Shown here one piece after another: positions 31,379 to 41,369 of a stretch of 64,000 nucleotides of DNA. This stretch comes from Microbulbifer sp. ALW1 (GTDB lineage: Bacteria > Pseudomonadota > Gammaproteobacteria > Pseudomonadales > Cellvibrionaceae), in the NCBI RefSeq assembly GCF_009903625.1, contig NZ_CP047569.1, positions 3,450,501-3,514,500 of the forward strand, written 5' to 3'. The position numbers and the translations under genes were made by a program. Position 1 is the stretch's first letter, and each line of letters starts with the position of its first letter. The notes below the pieces were generated by a model. That model worked only from the letters and a program-made list of their open reading frames with translations, was not told the DNA's origin and did no database searches.

Positions 31379-32413
31379 TCAGTCGCTGCCGAAGATCGCC
31401 ACCTCGGCGGCCTGTCCGGCCACCCGGCTTCCCCGATACATACCCGACGTGTTGAAGGTCAATGCGATATTGCCCTTGGCATCCAGCACGATGACACCGC
31501 CAGTGCCCCCCACCGGAAGCAACACCTGGTTGATCACTTCATCCGCCGCCTGCGCGACGGACTTGTTCTGGTAGGCAACACGGGTACAGATGTCCGCCGC
31601 CACGTTGTAGCGGATAAAGTACTCGCCGTGGCCAGTGGCAGAAACGGCACAGGAGTTATTGTCTGCGAAGGTGCCGGCGCCGATTACCGGGGAGTCGCCG
31701 ATACGCCCGTAACGCTTGGCGGTCATTCCGCCGGTGGAAGTACCGGCAGCCAGGTTCCCGTGTTTGTCCAGCGCCACCGCACCCACGGTACCCATTTTGA
31801 ACGCTGCCGGTAACGCCTCTACCGCCGCTTGGTAATCCTTGTCCTGCTTGTTTTCTTTTTTCAGTTTTTCCCTGGCACGCTCCAACTGCTCCCGCCGTTG
31901 CGGGGTATCAAAATCCCGGTTGTCGACCATAGGCACACCGCGACTTTTGGCAAATGCTTCTGCCCCCTCCCCCGAAAGCATCACAAACGGCGAGTCCTCC
32001 ATCACCATCCGCGCAAGGTTGATGGGGTTGGCGATGTGCTGTACTCCGGCAACGGCGCCTGCCTGGCGGTCGCGACCGTCCATAATGGAGGCATCCAGTT
32101 CGTGGGTGCCTTCATAGGTAAATACTGCCCCTTTGCCCGCATTGAACAGGGGTGAATCTTCAAGAATGTTGATCGCCGCCACTACCGCGTCCAGGCTAGA
32201 GCCGCCCTTTTCCAGCACGCCGTAGCCGGCATTGATTGCCTCCTCCAATTTGGCGCGGTAGTCGCGTTCCTTTTCCGGTGTCATTTTCGATTTTTCAATG
32301 GTGCCGGCGCCACCGTGAATGGCGATGGCAAAGGTTGGTGTCTCCGGCTTTTGCGCGTCTGCACAAACGCTAACCAGCATCAGGCAGGCGACAACCCAGG
32401 TGAGTTTTTGCAT
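31379..32413 (-). CDS. Periplasmic isoaspartyl peptidase / L-asparaginase
   Basis: This 344-residue Ntn-hydrolase has a signal peptide (about 1-21, MQKLTWVVACLMLVSVCADA). It shows the family's IAIHGGAGT start, NAGKGAVFT, and an MGTVGAVALD segment where autocleavage before Thr (about residue 190) frees the catalytic nucleophile. GTSTGGMTAKRYGRIGDSP is the substrate loop. It removes isoaspartyl-dipeptide or Asn amide groups. A signal peptide is common in marine homologues. The ATG at 32413 is preferred over a GTG four codons earlier. It stands alone, convergent with tRNA-Arg. Confidence 0.92.
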   Translation of the reverse strand: MQKLTWVVACLMLVSVCADAQKPETPTFAIAIHGGAGTIEKSKMTPEKERDYRAKLEEAINAGYGVLEKGGSSLDAVVAAINILEDSPLFNAGKGAVFTYEGTHELDASIMDGRDRQAGAVAGVQHIANPINLARMVMEDSPFVMLSGEGAEAFAKSRGVPMVDNRDFDTPQRREQLERAREKLKKENKQDKDYQAAVEALPAAFKMGTVGAVALDKHGNLAAGTSTGGMTAKRYGRIGDSPVIGAGTFADNNSCAVSATGHGEYFIRYNVAADICTRVAYQNKSVAQAADEVINQVLLPVGGTGGVIVLDAKGNIALTFNTSGMYRGSRVAGQAAEVAIFGSD

Positions 32414-32667
32414 GGCGTTTCTCACTATTGTGTAATCCGATTCATTCTAAAGTTCCTGGGAGAAAGTAACCCAGCAAAGCCCGGGCCGCCAATCACAGAA
32501 CCATTCGCGCCACCGATTCAATCGTCTCCCGCACACCATCGTCATTACTGGACTTGCCCACCGCCTAGCGCAATTCCAGACGCCACCTTTGAAACAGGGT
32601 AATGATGGCTATGCGATCGCTCACTCGGTAAAAAACGTTTCAAATAACTTCATTGCCCAGGCTCCCG

Positions 32668-33831
32668 TCACACAGATTCCCGAGAGCTGGTACTGGCCGC
32701 GATTCCCTGTTGTTCCAGTTGATCTAATTCCTCCGCGCGAAACCCCAGCCCCGCGAGAACCGCGCGCGTATCTGCGCCCGCCCGACGTCGACCGTGTAAC
32801 ACGCTTGACGGAGTGCGGCTGAACCGCGGCGCCGGCGCCGGCTGCAGATATCCATCAATGGGGATATAGCTGTTGCGAGCACTGTTGTGTGAATGTTGCG
32901 GAGCCTCGTCAGCACTCAGCACCGGAGAAACGCAAGCATCGGTGTTTTCAAGTAGCGCACACCAGTCGTCGCGGGTCTTCTGGCGAAAACGTTCCGCCAA
33001 TACATTTTTCAGGGTGCGCCACTGGCCTGGCTCATTCTGCGCGGCATTGTTAAAGGTGGTCTTGTCCAGCCCCATCAACTCTACAAATTCGGTAAAAAAG
33101 TGCGGCTCTATGGCTCCCAGTGCCAGATATTTTCCGTCAGCGGTCTCGTAGGTATCATAAAAAAATGCAGCACCATCGAGGATATTGCTTTCCCGCTCTT
33201 CCAGATTCCACAGGCCCGCCGCGTGGAAGCTGTGACACATCCACATCAGATTCGCTACACCGTCCACCATGGCCGCATCCACTACCTGCCCTTTGCCAGA
33301 GCGACCGGTTTCCAGCAGCGCACCGAGAATGCCCATAACCAGAAACAGGGTGCCGCCGCCAAAATCACCCACCAAGTTTAGCGGCACTACCGGCTTCTCC
33401 CCTTTGCGGCCGATGGCATGCAGTGCGCCGGTGAGCGCAATGTAATTGATATCGTGCCCGGCATTCCGTGCCAGAGGCCCCTGCTGGCCCCAGCCAGTCA
33501 TGCGCCCGTAAATCAGTTCCGGGTTTATCCTGTGGCATTCATCCGGGCCGATACCCAGTTTTTCCATCACCCCCGGACGGAAGCCTTCGATGAGCACATC
33601 CGCGGTGGCCACCAGTTTGAGAAAAATCTCGCGACCGCTGTCACTCTTGAGATCAAGCACGACCGATTTTTTACCGCGTCGACTCATATCCTTGGCATAC
33701 ATGGGATCAGGCTTAAGAGTGCGATCCACACAGATCACCTCTGCCCCCATATCCGCAAGCAGCATACCCGCCATGGGGCAAGGTCCCATACCCACCAATT
33801 CAATGACTTTAAATCCGCTCAGTACACCCAT
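32668..33831 (-). CDS. CaiB/BaiF-family CoA transferase (alpha-methylacyl-CoA racemase-like)
   Basis: This 387-residue protein has the family III CoA-transferase layout: GFKVIELVGMGPCPMAGMLLADMGAEVICVDR at the N-terminus, DMSRRGKKSVVLDLKS, a catalytic Asp/His region in NAGHDINYIALTGALHAIG, and GDFGGGTLFLVMGILGAL. The AGHDINYIALTGAL motif favours the alpha-methylacyl-CoA racemase branch, which epimerises 2-methyl-branched acyl-CoA for beta-oxidation. It follows thiolase and FadB/J-like genes on the same strand with an SDR remnant between, so it is probably part of the same degradation operon. Confidence 0.88.
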   Translation of the reverse strand: MGVLSGFKVIELVGMGPCPMAGMLLADMGAEVICVDRTLKPDPMYAKDMSRRGKKSVVLDLKSDSGREIFLKLVATADVLIEGFRPGVMEKLGIGPDECHRINPELIYGRMTGWGQQGPLARNAGHDINYIALTGALHAIGRKGEKPVVPLNLVGDFGGGTLFLVMGILGALLETGRSGKGQVVDAAMVDGVANLMWMCHSFHAAGLWNLEERESNILDGAAFFYDTYETADGKYLALGAIEPHFFTEFVELMGLDKTTFNNAAQNEPGQWRTLKNVLAERFRQKTRDDWCALLENTDACVSPVLSADEAPQHSHNSARNSYIPIDGYLQPAPAPRFSRTPSSVLHGRRRAGADTRAVLAGLGFRAEELDQLEQQGIAASTSSRESV

Positions 33832-33847
33832 AACCGCCTCCATTCAG

Positions 33848-34015
33848 ACCGAGGATCCCAATCACCCGGGTCATGGCCTCAACCACCGAGGTTTCATCGA
33901 CCACATTGACCTTGCAAAAGATGGCCCGCTCACCGAGCGACTCGGCCACTGCAACACCTCTGGTGTCATTCAGGTCAAAAATTGCGACATTGGTACCGTT
34001 GGCGATAGCGCGCCC
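33848..34015 (-). pseudogene. Remnant of an SDR-type 3-hydroxyacyl-CoA dehydrogenase
   Basis: Between the FadB/J-like stop and the CaiB-like start, about 55 codons read GRAIANGTNVAIFDLNDTRG and AVAESLGERAIFCKVNVVDE. This resembles strand 2 to 4 of type II 3-hydroxyacyl-CoA dehydrogenases (SDR). The preceding GGxSGxG nucleotide loop, the catalytic Ser-Tyr-Lys part and an initiation site are missing, so only an internal piece remains. It is best read as deletion debris of an enzyme from the same pathway. Confidence 0.6.
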
Positions 34016-34052
34016 GGGTTGCGGAACCAGGCGCCCCTCGTCTATGCGAAGA

Positions 34053-36206
34053 TCACTTGAAGCTTTCACCTTTCGCCAGGGTTTCCGCCACGATAGTCGG
34101 CGGCAGGAAGCGATCACCATACTGCACAGCCAGCGCATTGGCGCGATTGATAAATCGTCGCAGGCCGTAAGTATTGACGAACTGGATAAAGCCGCCGGTC
34201 CACATGGGTGCGCCGATTCCCAGCAGCGATCCCACATTGCCATCAGCCACGCTGCGCAATACCCCTTCCTGCAGGCACTTGAGGCTTTCAATAACCTGAC
34301 GGAACAAAAGCCGGTCCTTGATATCATCATTGGGCAGATTTACGTCTTCCCGCATGTACAGCTCGTACAGTTTTGGCCAGACGGACTTGCTGCCATCTTC
34401 GCCATACTCGTAATAGCCACCACCGTGATAGCGGCCACCGCGGTCAAATTCGCTGATCAGGCGCTCACACACTTCGATGTTACAGCTATTGTCACCCTTG
34501 GCCCCCAACACACCCATCTCGCGATGGGTTTCCGCAACCTTGCGGGTCAGCTCCTGGCTGACTTCATCCTGAATAGTGAGCGGCCCCACCGGCATCCCCA
34601 CCTGTTTGCCCATGGCATCAATCAGCACCGGATCTAACCCCTCTACCAGCAAGCGCGCGCCTTCGTCGAGGAAGGTACTGAACACCCGCGAGGTGAAAAA
34701 GCCGAGGGAGTCATTCACCACAATGGGGGTTTTGCCGATCTGCTGGGCGTAGTCAAACGCTTTGGCCAGGGCCTCGTCGCTGGTCTGTTCACCACAGATA
34801 ATTTCAATCAGGGGCATTTTATCCACGGGCGAGAAAAAGTGGATACCGATAAAGTTTTCCGGTCTTTTACTCACCTCAGCCAACTGGCTGATCGGCAAGG
34901 TCGAAGTATTGGAGCCAAACACCCCAGTCTCAGTGAGATAAGGTTCAGCCTCCCGAGTGACCTTGCTCTTGAGTTCAATATTCTCGAACACCGCTTCCAC
35001 AATCAGATCACAGCCCTGCAGATCCTCGTATTGATCCGTCGCCTTAATCAGGTTCAATAACTGCTGCTTATCCTGTTCAGAGGCACGGCCGCGCTCTATC
35101 TGTTTGTCCATCAGCTTCGCAGAATAGGATTTGCCTTTTTCCGCCGCCACCACACTGATGTCTTTCAGTACCACCTCGATACCACTGCGGGCGGATGCAT
35201 AGGCGATGCCCTGCCCCATCATGCCGGCACCGAGAATGCCGACTTTTTTAACCGTGGTCTTTTCAATTTTCTTCGGTCGGCTGGCTCCGCTCTTGACACT
35301 GTTCATCTGGAAAAAGCCGGTGGTGATCAAATTCACCGCCTCGGGTGTGGTAATCAGATAGGCCAGCGCGCGGGACTCATAGCGCAGGGCGGTATCGATA
35401 TCTACCGTTACCGCCTGGGCCGCCACATCGAGAATTTTTTCCGGTGCAGGCAACAGGCCGCGAGTTTTCTTGAAGAGCATCGCCGGGGCACTGGAGAGAA
35501 TGGCGTTGATCTTGGGGCTCCAGATATCGCCACCGGGTACCTTGTGGCCCTTGTGGTCCCAAGGCTGAACCGCGGCCTGTGGATTTTCTGCAATCCAGGA
35601 TTTCGCAGCACTGACCAGATCTTCGGCCACCTCGATTAACTGATCTACCAGCCCCGCCTTATGCGCATCACCGGCCTTCATATGCTTGCCTTCCAGCAAA
35701 ATTGGCAACGCTTTTTCCAAACCCAGCATATGAATGGAACGCACTACACCGCCGCCGCCGGGTAGCAACCCCAGGGTGACTTCAGGCAGACCAATGGAAA
35801 CCTTGGGAGAATTCCAGGCAATGCGATGATTGCACGCGAGACAGATTTCCAGTCCGCCGCCGAGGGCTGCGCCATTGATTGCCGCCACCACTGGCACCGG
35901 CAATTTTTCCAGGCGGCGCAGGGGTGCCTTGATGCCCGACTCGATCATTTCAAACTGTTCCGGCTCACCGCCGGGCGCAACACTGGAAAGCGCCTTGAGA
36001 TCGCCGCCAGCAAAGAAGGTGCTTTTGCCGGAGGCGATAACAACCCCGGTCAGTTCCGTCTCTTTTTCCAGGCGATCGAGGGTTTCCGCCATCGCGGTGC
36101 GGTACTGCTTGTTCATGGCATTGACCGGGCCATCCATATTCATGGTAACCGTCACTATGCCGTTGCTGTCTTTTTCGTAGATGAAGCCGTGGTATTTATC
36201 AGCCAT
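34053..36206 (-). CDS. FadB/FadJ-like enoyl-CoA hydratase / 3-hydroxyacyl-CoA dehydrogenase
   Basis: The 717-residue fusion has a crotonase domain (about 1-200; ALGGGLEICLACNHRIAWNS, IGLPEVTLGLLPGGGG with catalytic Glu), an NAD-binding domain from about 310 (VGILGAGMMGQGIAYASARS) and a 3HCDH C-terminal domain with GIHFFSPVDKMPLIEI and NDSLGFFTSRV. It hydrates trans-2-enoyl-CoA and oxidises the 3-hydroxy product, two steps of beta-oxidation. The start MADKYHGF at 36206 fits the family; a longer frame is rejected. It is paired with the thiolase gene 53 bp upstream. The short HAD tail is typical of the FadJ-like branch. Confidence 0.93.
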   Translation of the reverse strand: MADKYHGFIYEKDSNGIVTVTMNMDGPVNAMNKQYRTAMAETLDRLEKETELTGVVIASGKSTFFAGGDLKALSSVAPGGEPEQFEMIESGIKAPLRRLEKLPVPVVAAINGAALGGGLEICLACNHRIAWNSPKVSIGLPEVTLGLLPGGGGVVRSIHMLGLEKALPILLEGKHMKAGDAHKAGLVDQLIEVAEDLVSAAKSWIAENPQAAVQPWDHKGHKVPGGDIWSPKINAILSSAPAMLFKKTRGLLPAPEKILDVAAQAVTVDIDTALRYESRALAYLITTPEAVNLITTGFFQMNSVKSGASRPKKIEKTTVKKVGILGAGMMGQGIAYASARSGIEVVLKDISVVAAEKGKSYSAKLMDKQIERGRASEQDKQQLLNLIKATDQYEDLQGCDLIVEAVFENIELKSKVTREAEPYLTETGVFGSNTSTLPISQLAEVSKRPENFIGIHFFSPVDKMPLIEIICGEQTSDEALAKAFDYAQQIGKTPIVVNDSLGFFTSRVFSTFLDEGARLLVEGLDPVLIDAMGKQVGMPVGPLTIQDEVSQELTRKVAETHREMGVLGAKGDNSCNIEVCERLISEFDRGGRYHGGGYYEYGEDGSKSVWPKLYELYMREDVNLPNDDIKDRLLFRQVIESLKCLQEGVLRSVADGNVGSLLGIGAPMWTGGFIQFVNTYGLRRFINRANALAVQYGDRFLPPTIVAETLAKGESFK

Positions 36207-36259
36207 TGTCTTAGCCCTGTTCTGAATTTGTTCTCCGCTCACCCGTATTTGCGTGCAAG

Positions 36260-37468
36260 TCAAACCCGCTCGATGATGGTGGCAATACCCTGACCACCGC
36301 CGACGCAGAGGGCCACCAGGCCGCGCTTGAGATTGCGGCGTTCCAGCTCGTCTAGCATGGTGCCCACCAGCATGGCCCCAGTGGCGCCCAATGGGTGCCC
36401 CAGGGCGATGGCGCCACCGTTAACGTTGGTGATTTCGTGAGAGATATCCAGATCTTTCATAAAGCGTAGCGCCACTGCAGCAAAGGCTTCATTGATTTCA
36501 AACAGGTCTATGTCTTTGGTCGTCATACCCGCTTTTGCCAGAGCTTTTTTCGCCGCAGGCCCCGGACCTACCAGCATGATGGTGGGATCGGTGGCCAGCA
36601 CCCCAGTGGCCACAATTCGACCGCGGGGTTGAAGGCCGAGGTCGTTACCGGCTTTTTCACTGCCGATCAACACCGCGGAGGCACCGTCCACAATGCCGGA
36701 GGAATTGCCCGGTGTGTGCACGTGATTCACGGCGGGCAAATGGGGGTACTTGCGCAACATCAGATCGTCAAACCCGATACTGCCCATGGGTGCGAAAGAA
36801 GGTTTTAATTGGCCGAGCACCTCGAGGGTAGTGTTGGGCTTGATGAATTCATCCCGAGCGAGAATAGTCATGCCATTCAGGTCTTTTACCGGCACCACGG
36901 AGCGGTCGAAATAACCTTCGCTCTGGGCCTTTGCCGCGCGCTGCTGTGACGCCAGTGCGTAACTGTCTACGGCAGTGCGATCCCAACCTTCAATGGTGGC
37001 GATGGTATCGGCACCGATTCCCTGAGGAACGGTGCCGTCGTGTACATTCACTTCCGGGTCGTTCAGCCAGGCACCTCCGGCAACTCCCATGGGCACCCGC
37101 GACATGGATTCAACTCCGCCGGCAACCACCAGATCTTCCCAGCCGGAAGCAATTTTCATCGCTGCGATATTGACGGCTTCCAGACCGGAGGCACAGAAAC
37201 GGTCCAATTGAACCCCGGCCACGCTTTCATCCCAGTCTGCGAACTGCACTATGGTCTTGGCGATGTCGCCCCCCTGTTCGCCGACCGGAGAGACACACCC
37301 CATCACCACATCGTCCACACGGCTGGTGTCCAGGTCGTAACGGCTCTGCAGCTCCCGCAGCAGCCCCGCCCCCAGCGCCACCGGTTTTACCTCGTGCAGT
37401 GAGCCATCCTTTTTGCCCTTGCCCCGCGGGGTGCGGATCGCATCGTAGATATAGGCTGTGTGAGTCAT
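36260..37468 (-). CDS. Acetyl-CoA C-acyltransferase (thiolase)
   Basis: The 402 residues carry the three catalytic motifs: nucleophile Cys in [13 protein letters not shown] (about residue 90), His in [19 protein letters not shown], and Cys in [14 protein letters not shown], plus FEINEAFA. It cleaves 3-ketoacyl-CoA to acetyl-CoA and a shortened acyl-CoA, the step after the FadB/J-like enzyme encoded next. The gene is first in its operon, divergent from an AraC-type regulator 206 bp away that may control it. Confidence 0.94.
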   Translation of the reverse strand: MTHTAYIYDAIRTPRGKGKKDGSLHEVKPVALGAGLLRELQSRYDLDTSRVDDVVMGCVSPVGEQGGDIAKTIVQFADWDESVAGVQLDRFCASGLEAVNIAAMKIASGWEDLVVAGGVESMSRVPMGVAGGAWLNDPEVNVHDGTVPQGIGADTIATIEGWDRTAVDSYALASQQRAAKAQSEGYFDRSVVPVKDLNGMTILARDEFIKPNTTLEVLGQLKPSFAPMGSIGFDDLMLRKYPHLPAVNHVHTPGNSSGIVDGASAVLIGSEKAGNDLGLQPRGRIVATGVLATDPTIMLVGPGPAAKKALAKAGMTTKDIDLFEINEAFAAVALRFMKDLDISHEITNVNGGAIALGHPLGATGAMLVGTMLDELERRNLKRGLVALCVGGGQGIATIIERV

Positions 37469-37674
37469 CGCTGAATCCTGTTGTTCTAACCTGATCTCAA
37501 AATGGCGAATGCCTGCTGCCCGATACCGCCGGCTTAGGCCAACACTCGATTAAATATGAACCTTTTATCCATTATGGTGTGGCCAAACCTGTTCCAACAA
37601 GAACATCAAACCCCAAAAATTGACATTTTGTTCCCATTACACAAAATGGCGGGAAGCCACATTGAAGGTGCCCG

Positions 37675-38679
37675 ATGCAGGATTTCTCCATCCCGGTTTC
37701 GTTTCTACACGCCGTGTTGCGCTACGCGCCCGAACAGGGGCTCAGCGTAAGCCGACTGCTACAGCGTTGCGGTATCCCCCCCAAAATATTGCAGGACGAA
37801 ACGGCCCGCGTCAGCGCACGGCAGTACGCCGACCTGCAGACCCTCGCCATGCGCGAAATGGGTGACGAGATCCTCGGCTACACCCAACCGCCAATGAAAC
37901 TCGGCACCGGCGCAGCCCTCTCCCACTGGATGATTCACACCCGTAACCTGGGCCAGGCACTCAAACGTTACTGCCATTTTTACGGCATGATCGAGCGCGG
38001 CCTGAAACCTCAACTGCTGCTCGATGGCGACCAGGCGATACTGCGTTTCTCCCTTTGGGGTAATCAGCCACAACCGGAGCCCTACGCCTTTGAGCTGGTC
38101 ATGTTTGGGCTGCATCGCTTCGCCTCCTGGCTGACCCGCCACAACTTGAGAATCAACCTGGTAACCCTGAACTACGACGAACCTGAGCACGCGCGGGAAT
38201 ACCGCGCGATTTTTCTCGGCACGCCGATTCAGTTTTCCGCCGATCATTGTGAACTGCAATTCAAGCGGGATCTGCTGCAAAAACCGGTAAGGCAGACTCA
38301 GGAAACCCTGGACACCTTTCTGCGCAACCCGCAGCGGAATCTGTTGCTCGGCAATTACAACCTGCAAAGCTGGATCGGTAGAACCCGCTCGCTGTTGCGT
38401 CAGAATATGATTGAGATGCCCACCCTGGTCGGCGTTGCCGAAGCCCTCGGCAGCAGCCCGAAAAAACTGCGCCAGCAATTGAGCGACGAAGGTATTGGTT
38501 ATGGGGAGCTGAAGGAACAATTGCGGCGGGACGTTGCCATGCAGCATCTGGCCAACCCGGACATGTCCGTTGAGCAGGTGGCCCTTCTCACCGGCTTTGC
38601 GGAATCCAGTACGTTTATTCGTGCCTTTCGCAAATGGACCGGCTATACCCCCTACGCCTACCGCAAGAAATATTATTGA
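37675..38679 (+). CDS. AraC-family transcriptional regulator
   Basis: This 334-residue protein has an Arabinose_bd-type N-terminal domain (about 20-210, with PPKILQDETARVSARQYADL) and a C-terminal double HTH (about 235-330; VAEALGSSPKKLRQQLSDEG and VALLTGFAESSTFIRAFRKW, ending in TGYTPYAYRKKYY). It belongs to the OruR/long AraC subgroup. Its divergence from the thiolase operon suggests it senses a fatty acid or acyl compound and regulates that operon. The effector is not deducible. Confidence 0.9.
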   Translation: MQDFSIPVSFLHAVLRYAPEQGLSVSRLLQRCGIPPKILQDETARVSARQYADLQTLAMREMGDEILGYTQPPMKLGTGAALSHWMIHTRNLGQALKRYCHFYGMIERGLKPQLLLDGDQAILRFSLWGNQPQPEPYAFELVMFGLHRFASWLTRHNLRINLVTLNYDEPEHAREYRAIFLGTPIQFSADHCELQFKRDLLQKPVRQTQETLDTFLRNPQRNLLLGNYNLQSWIGRTRSLLRQNMIEMPTLVGVAEALGSSPKKLRQQLSDEGIGYGELKEQLRRDVAMQHLANPDMSVEQVALLTGFAESSTFIRAFRKWTGYTPYAYRKKYY

Positions 38680-38697
38680 AGGCCCCTGTTTGAGCGT

Positions 38698-38723
38698 AAA
38701 AAAGCCGCCCTTTTCAGGGCGGC
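38698..38723 (-). terminator. Terminator of the dienelactone hydrolase-like gene
   Basis: On the minus strand, GCCGCCC TGAAAA GGGCGGC is followed by TTTTTT. It lies about 90 bp past the stop at 38815 and also separates the convergent AraC gene. Confidence 0.8.
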
Positions 38724-38814
38724 CAACATCCGAAAAACAATATTTCAGTAATGAAAAATTACAGGGCTTTCAGGAACGCTACAATCGCGCAACGCACCCG
38801 CCTCAACGAAAATA

Positions 38815-39735
38815 TCAGGCAAGGCGTTGGCCGAATAGCTTAAGCATTCCCAGCCAGGCGCGCTCTGCCTGCGCCTGGTTATAGGCCATAGAATCCGGTG
38901 GGCACCAGCCATGCATCGCGCCCTCGTAGACTTCCACAGTGGCATCCAGCCCAGTGGCCTCGAAGGCTTCACGCAGCGCATCCTTTGCTTCCGGCTGGCG
39001 CTCGTCATCGTTTTCGGCAATGGCCACCAGAAACCCCGCTTGTATCTTCGGCACCAGCCGATGGGGGCTGTCGCTGGCCTCGGTAACCAGGCCACCGCCA
39101 TGAAAAGAGGCACCGGCACCAATGCGCTCCGGCATGGCCGCAGCCAGGCGGAACGTATAGGAACCCGTCATGCAGTATCCGGCAGTACCGACCTTCTTCG
39201 CAGGGTCTACCGCTGCCTGCTTGTCGAGCCAGGCAACAAATGCTTTTCCGTCCGTCACGCAGGTTTCCGGGGACAAGGTGCCCGCCAGCTCGCGGCCTTT
39301 CGGGAAGATGGTTTTGCGCAATTCCGGCCCGATAATTTTGGCATCGTCCGGTACCAGCTGGCCCTTCATAGTTCGGTAATAGGGGTTTACCACCAGCACC
39401 GCGTACCCGGACTGAGCCAGGCGCTTGCCCATGTCACGGAAGGCGCGGCGCATGCCGAAAATATCTGGCCATAGAATGACGGCGGGGTGGTGCCCTTCCG
39501 CGGGGTGCACAAAATAACAGTCGGCCTCGCCATCCGGGGTGGGCACCATTACCTTGCCCTCAGTTACCTTAACCCCGCTCTCTGCCCCGCTTTGCGCAGA
39601 AACAGACCAGGGCAAGATGGCCAACAGGCCAGCGCCGACGCCCAAACGCCCGAAACCCCGGCGACTCACGCCCTTACCGAGTCCACGCTGCAGAAAATAG
39701 GTTTCCGCATCCTTACTGTTCAGCTCGTCACACAT
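38815..39735 (-). CDS. Dienelactone hydrolase-family protein with Tat signal
   Basis: This is a 306-residue alpha/beta hydrolase. A twin-arginine signal (SRRGFGRLGVGAGLLAILPW, about 24-47) points to export of a folded protein. The nucleophile elbow GYCMTGSY supplies Cys as in dienelactone hydrolases. The catalytic Asp lies near AENDDER, and the His is in GAMHGWCPP. The family hydrolyses cyclic lactones or related esters. An N-terminal MCDELNSKDAETYFLQRG piece precedes the Tat motif. It stands alone, upstream-adjacent to the diflavin reductase gene; the exported location is unusual for the family. Confidence 0.85.
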   Translation of the reverse strand: MCDELNSKDAETYFLQRGLGKGVSRRGFGRLGVGAGLLAILPWSVSAQSGAESGVKVTEGKVMVPTPDGEADCYFVHPAEGHHPAVILWPDIFGMRRAFRDMGKRLAQSGYAVLVVNPYYRTMKGQLVPDDAKIIGPELRKTIFPKGRELAGTLSPETCVTDGKAFVAWLDKQAAVDPAKKVGTAGYCMTGSYTFRLAAAMPERIGAGASFHGGGLVTEASDSPHRLVPKIQAGFLVAIAENDDERQPEAKDALREAFEATGLDATVEVYEGAMHGWCPPDSMAYNQAQAERAWLGMLKLFGQRLA

Positions 39736-39798
39736 GGCCCACTCCTGTTATTGGTTTTTCCAGACCCTAGTTTTAAGACCCTAAAGGAAAAGCCGGAT

Positions 39799-41334
39799 TC
39801 AGTACAGGTCTCGCCGGTAGCGCCCGGATTCCAGCAGTGCTTCAAGCTCCCGCTCGCCCAGTAATTGCTGGAGCACTTTGTGCACACCCTCACCCATACC
39901 GGCGCGATTGCCACACACATAGATGTCCGCGCCGAGAGCAATAAAGGCGCGCAATGATTCTTCTTGTGCCGCGAGAAATTCCTGTACATAGCGATATTCG
40001 GATTTCCCGCCGCGGGAAAAGACCCGGTCACAGCGGACCAGGGTTCCACGCTTGTGCCAGGCCTCCAGCTCCGCAGCCAGTGGCCGGTCAGCTTCCGGGC
40101 AGCGCTCGCCAAACAGCAGCCAGGCTGGCCCCGGATTTACCTGTGCGGCGCGCTCTGCCAGCTGCGCCCGCAGCCCGGCAAGGCCACTACCGGCACCGAT
40201 CAACAGTATGGGACGCTGGTGATCCGGGGTGTGGCAATTACCGTTTTCCCGCAGGCTGCCGGCAAACAGCTCGCCGGTTTCGCAGAACTCCGTCAACCAG
40301 CCGGAACCCAGCCCCAGTTGCCCATCCTTGCTACATTGCTGCCGCACGATCAGTTTCACAGCGCCCTCTTCACGGCAGGAAGCCACGGAATACTCGCGCG
40401 CGGGCAACAGCGGGAACTCGGAAAAGTCCCCCCGCAGCAGCTTGTCCCGGTCAAACTCCGCTTCCGGCAGTGCGCGATCGCGCAACCAGGCCTGTAGCGT
40501 CTGGCCGCGACCGCCGACGGCAATCCACTGGCTGCCATCCAATTGTTGCCGCGCAAGCCAGTGGGACACCTGCGCCCGCTCCTGGCGGGGCTGCAGAACA
40601 AACACATCGCCCGCGCGCCACTTGGGCCAGTCGTTCACCGCCCGCAGCGTCAACTCAAATAGAGGCGCCCCTGGACTGCCGGGGTTAAGCAAACGCCGCC
40701 CAGCCAGTCGCCACCAGATACTGGACCTGCTGATTGCATTGCCGACCTCCTCAGGCTCAGGCGCGCTGAACCAGGCTGGCATGGCACTGGCAACGCCGCT
40801 GGTATCACCGCGGGCACCGTCGACCTTGTGTATTGGCTCCAGCGCTTTCGCACCCAGCTGCGCCATGCCATCGAACAGCAGTTGCCCAAAGGCACAGAAG
40901 CGCTCGTAGGTACTGTCACCCAGGGCGACAACGGCATAAGAAAGGTGGGAGAGGTCCAGTCCGGCAGCGCTGCCGCCACTGAGGTAATTTCTGGCGAAGC
41001 GCTGACCGTTATCCGGCGCCTCCCCTTCCCCATATGTGGCAACTACAAACAGGGCTTTTTTCGCGGCTTGTAGTGCCTCAGAAGATACCTGGCTCAACGG
41101 CAGCACCGTAACCGCCTGCGAAGGCTCCAGGTGGGCTGCGCTCTGGCGAGCCAGCGTAGCGGCAGTACCGCTCTGGCTGGCATAGGCGATGAGTACACCG
41201 CCGGCCTTTTGCGACAGCTGGAGGCGACGGGTCGCCTCCAGCGTGTGGCGGTGGCGCACTACAAGAATCAGGACCCACAGGAGCCAGAGCAAGGTGCAGC
41301 TCAGTGCGATCGCCAGGCGCTGGAATTCTGTCAC
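39799..41334 (-). CDS. Membrane-anchored diflavin reductase (sulfite reductase alpha-like)
   Basis: The 511 residues comprise one N-terminal membrane span (about 7-27), a flavodoxin domain with IAYASQSGTAATLARQSAAH and VVATYGEGEAPDNG, then a FAD-binding barrel (PLLPAREYSVAS) and an NADPH-binding domain (PILLIGAGSGLAGLRAQLAE, VCGNRAGMGEGV). It is shorter than cytosolic CysJ and resembles NADPH-flavin reductases found beside PepSY proteins in iron-acquisition loci, where they probably feed electrons for ferric reduction. It is last in a four-gene operon preceded by a Fur-like site. Confidence 0.87.
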   Translation of the reverse strand: MTEFQRLAIALSCTLLWLLWVLILVVRHRHTLEATRRLQLSQKAGGVLIAYASQSGTAATLARQSAAHLEPSQAVTVLPLSQVSSEALQAAKKALFVVATYGEGEAPDNGQRFARNYLSGGSAAGLDLSHLSYAVVALGDSTYERFCAFGQLLFDGMAQLGAKALEPIHKVDGARGDTSGVASAMPAWFSAPEPEEVGNAISRSSIWWRLAGRRLLNPGSPGAPLFELTLRAVNDWPKWRAGDVFVLQPRQERAQVSHWLARQQLDGSQWIAVGGRGQTLQAWLRDRALPEAEFDRDKLLRGDFSEFPLLPAREYSVASCREEGAVKLIVRQQCSKDGQLGLGSGWLTEFCETGELFAGSLRENGNCHTPDHQRPILLIGAGSGLAGLRAQLAERAAQVNPGPAWLLFGERCPEADRPLAAELEAWHKRGTLVRCDRVFSRGGKSEYRYVQEFLAAQEESLRAFIALGADIYVCGNRAGMGEGVHKVLQQLLGERELEALLESGRYRRDLY

Positions 41335-41369
41335 CCGCTGACTCCCGATTTACGACGGATTTTCAATGG

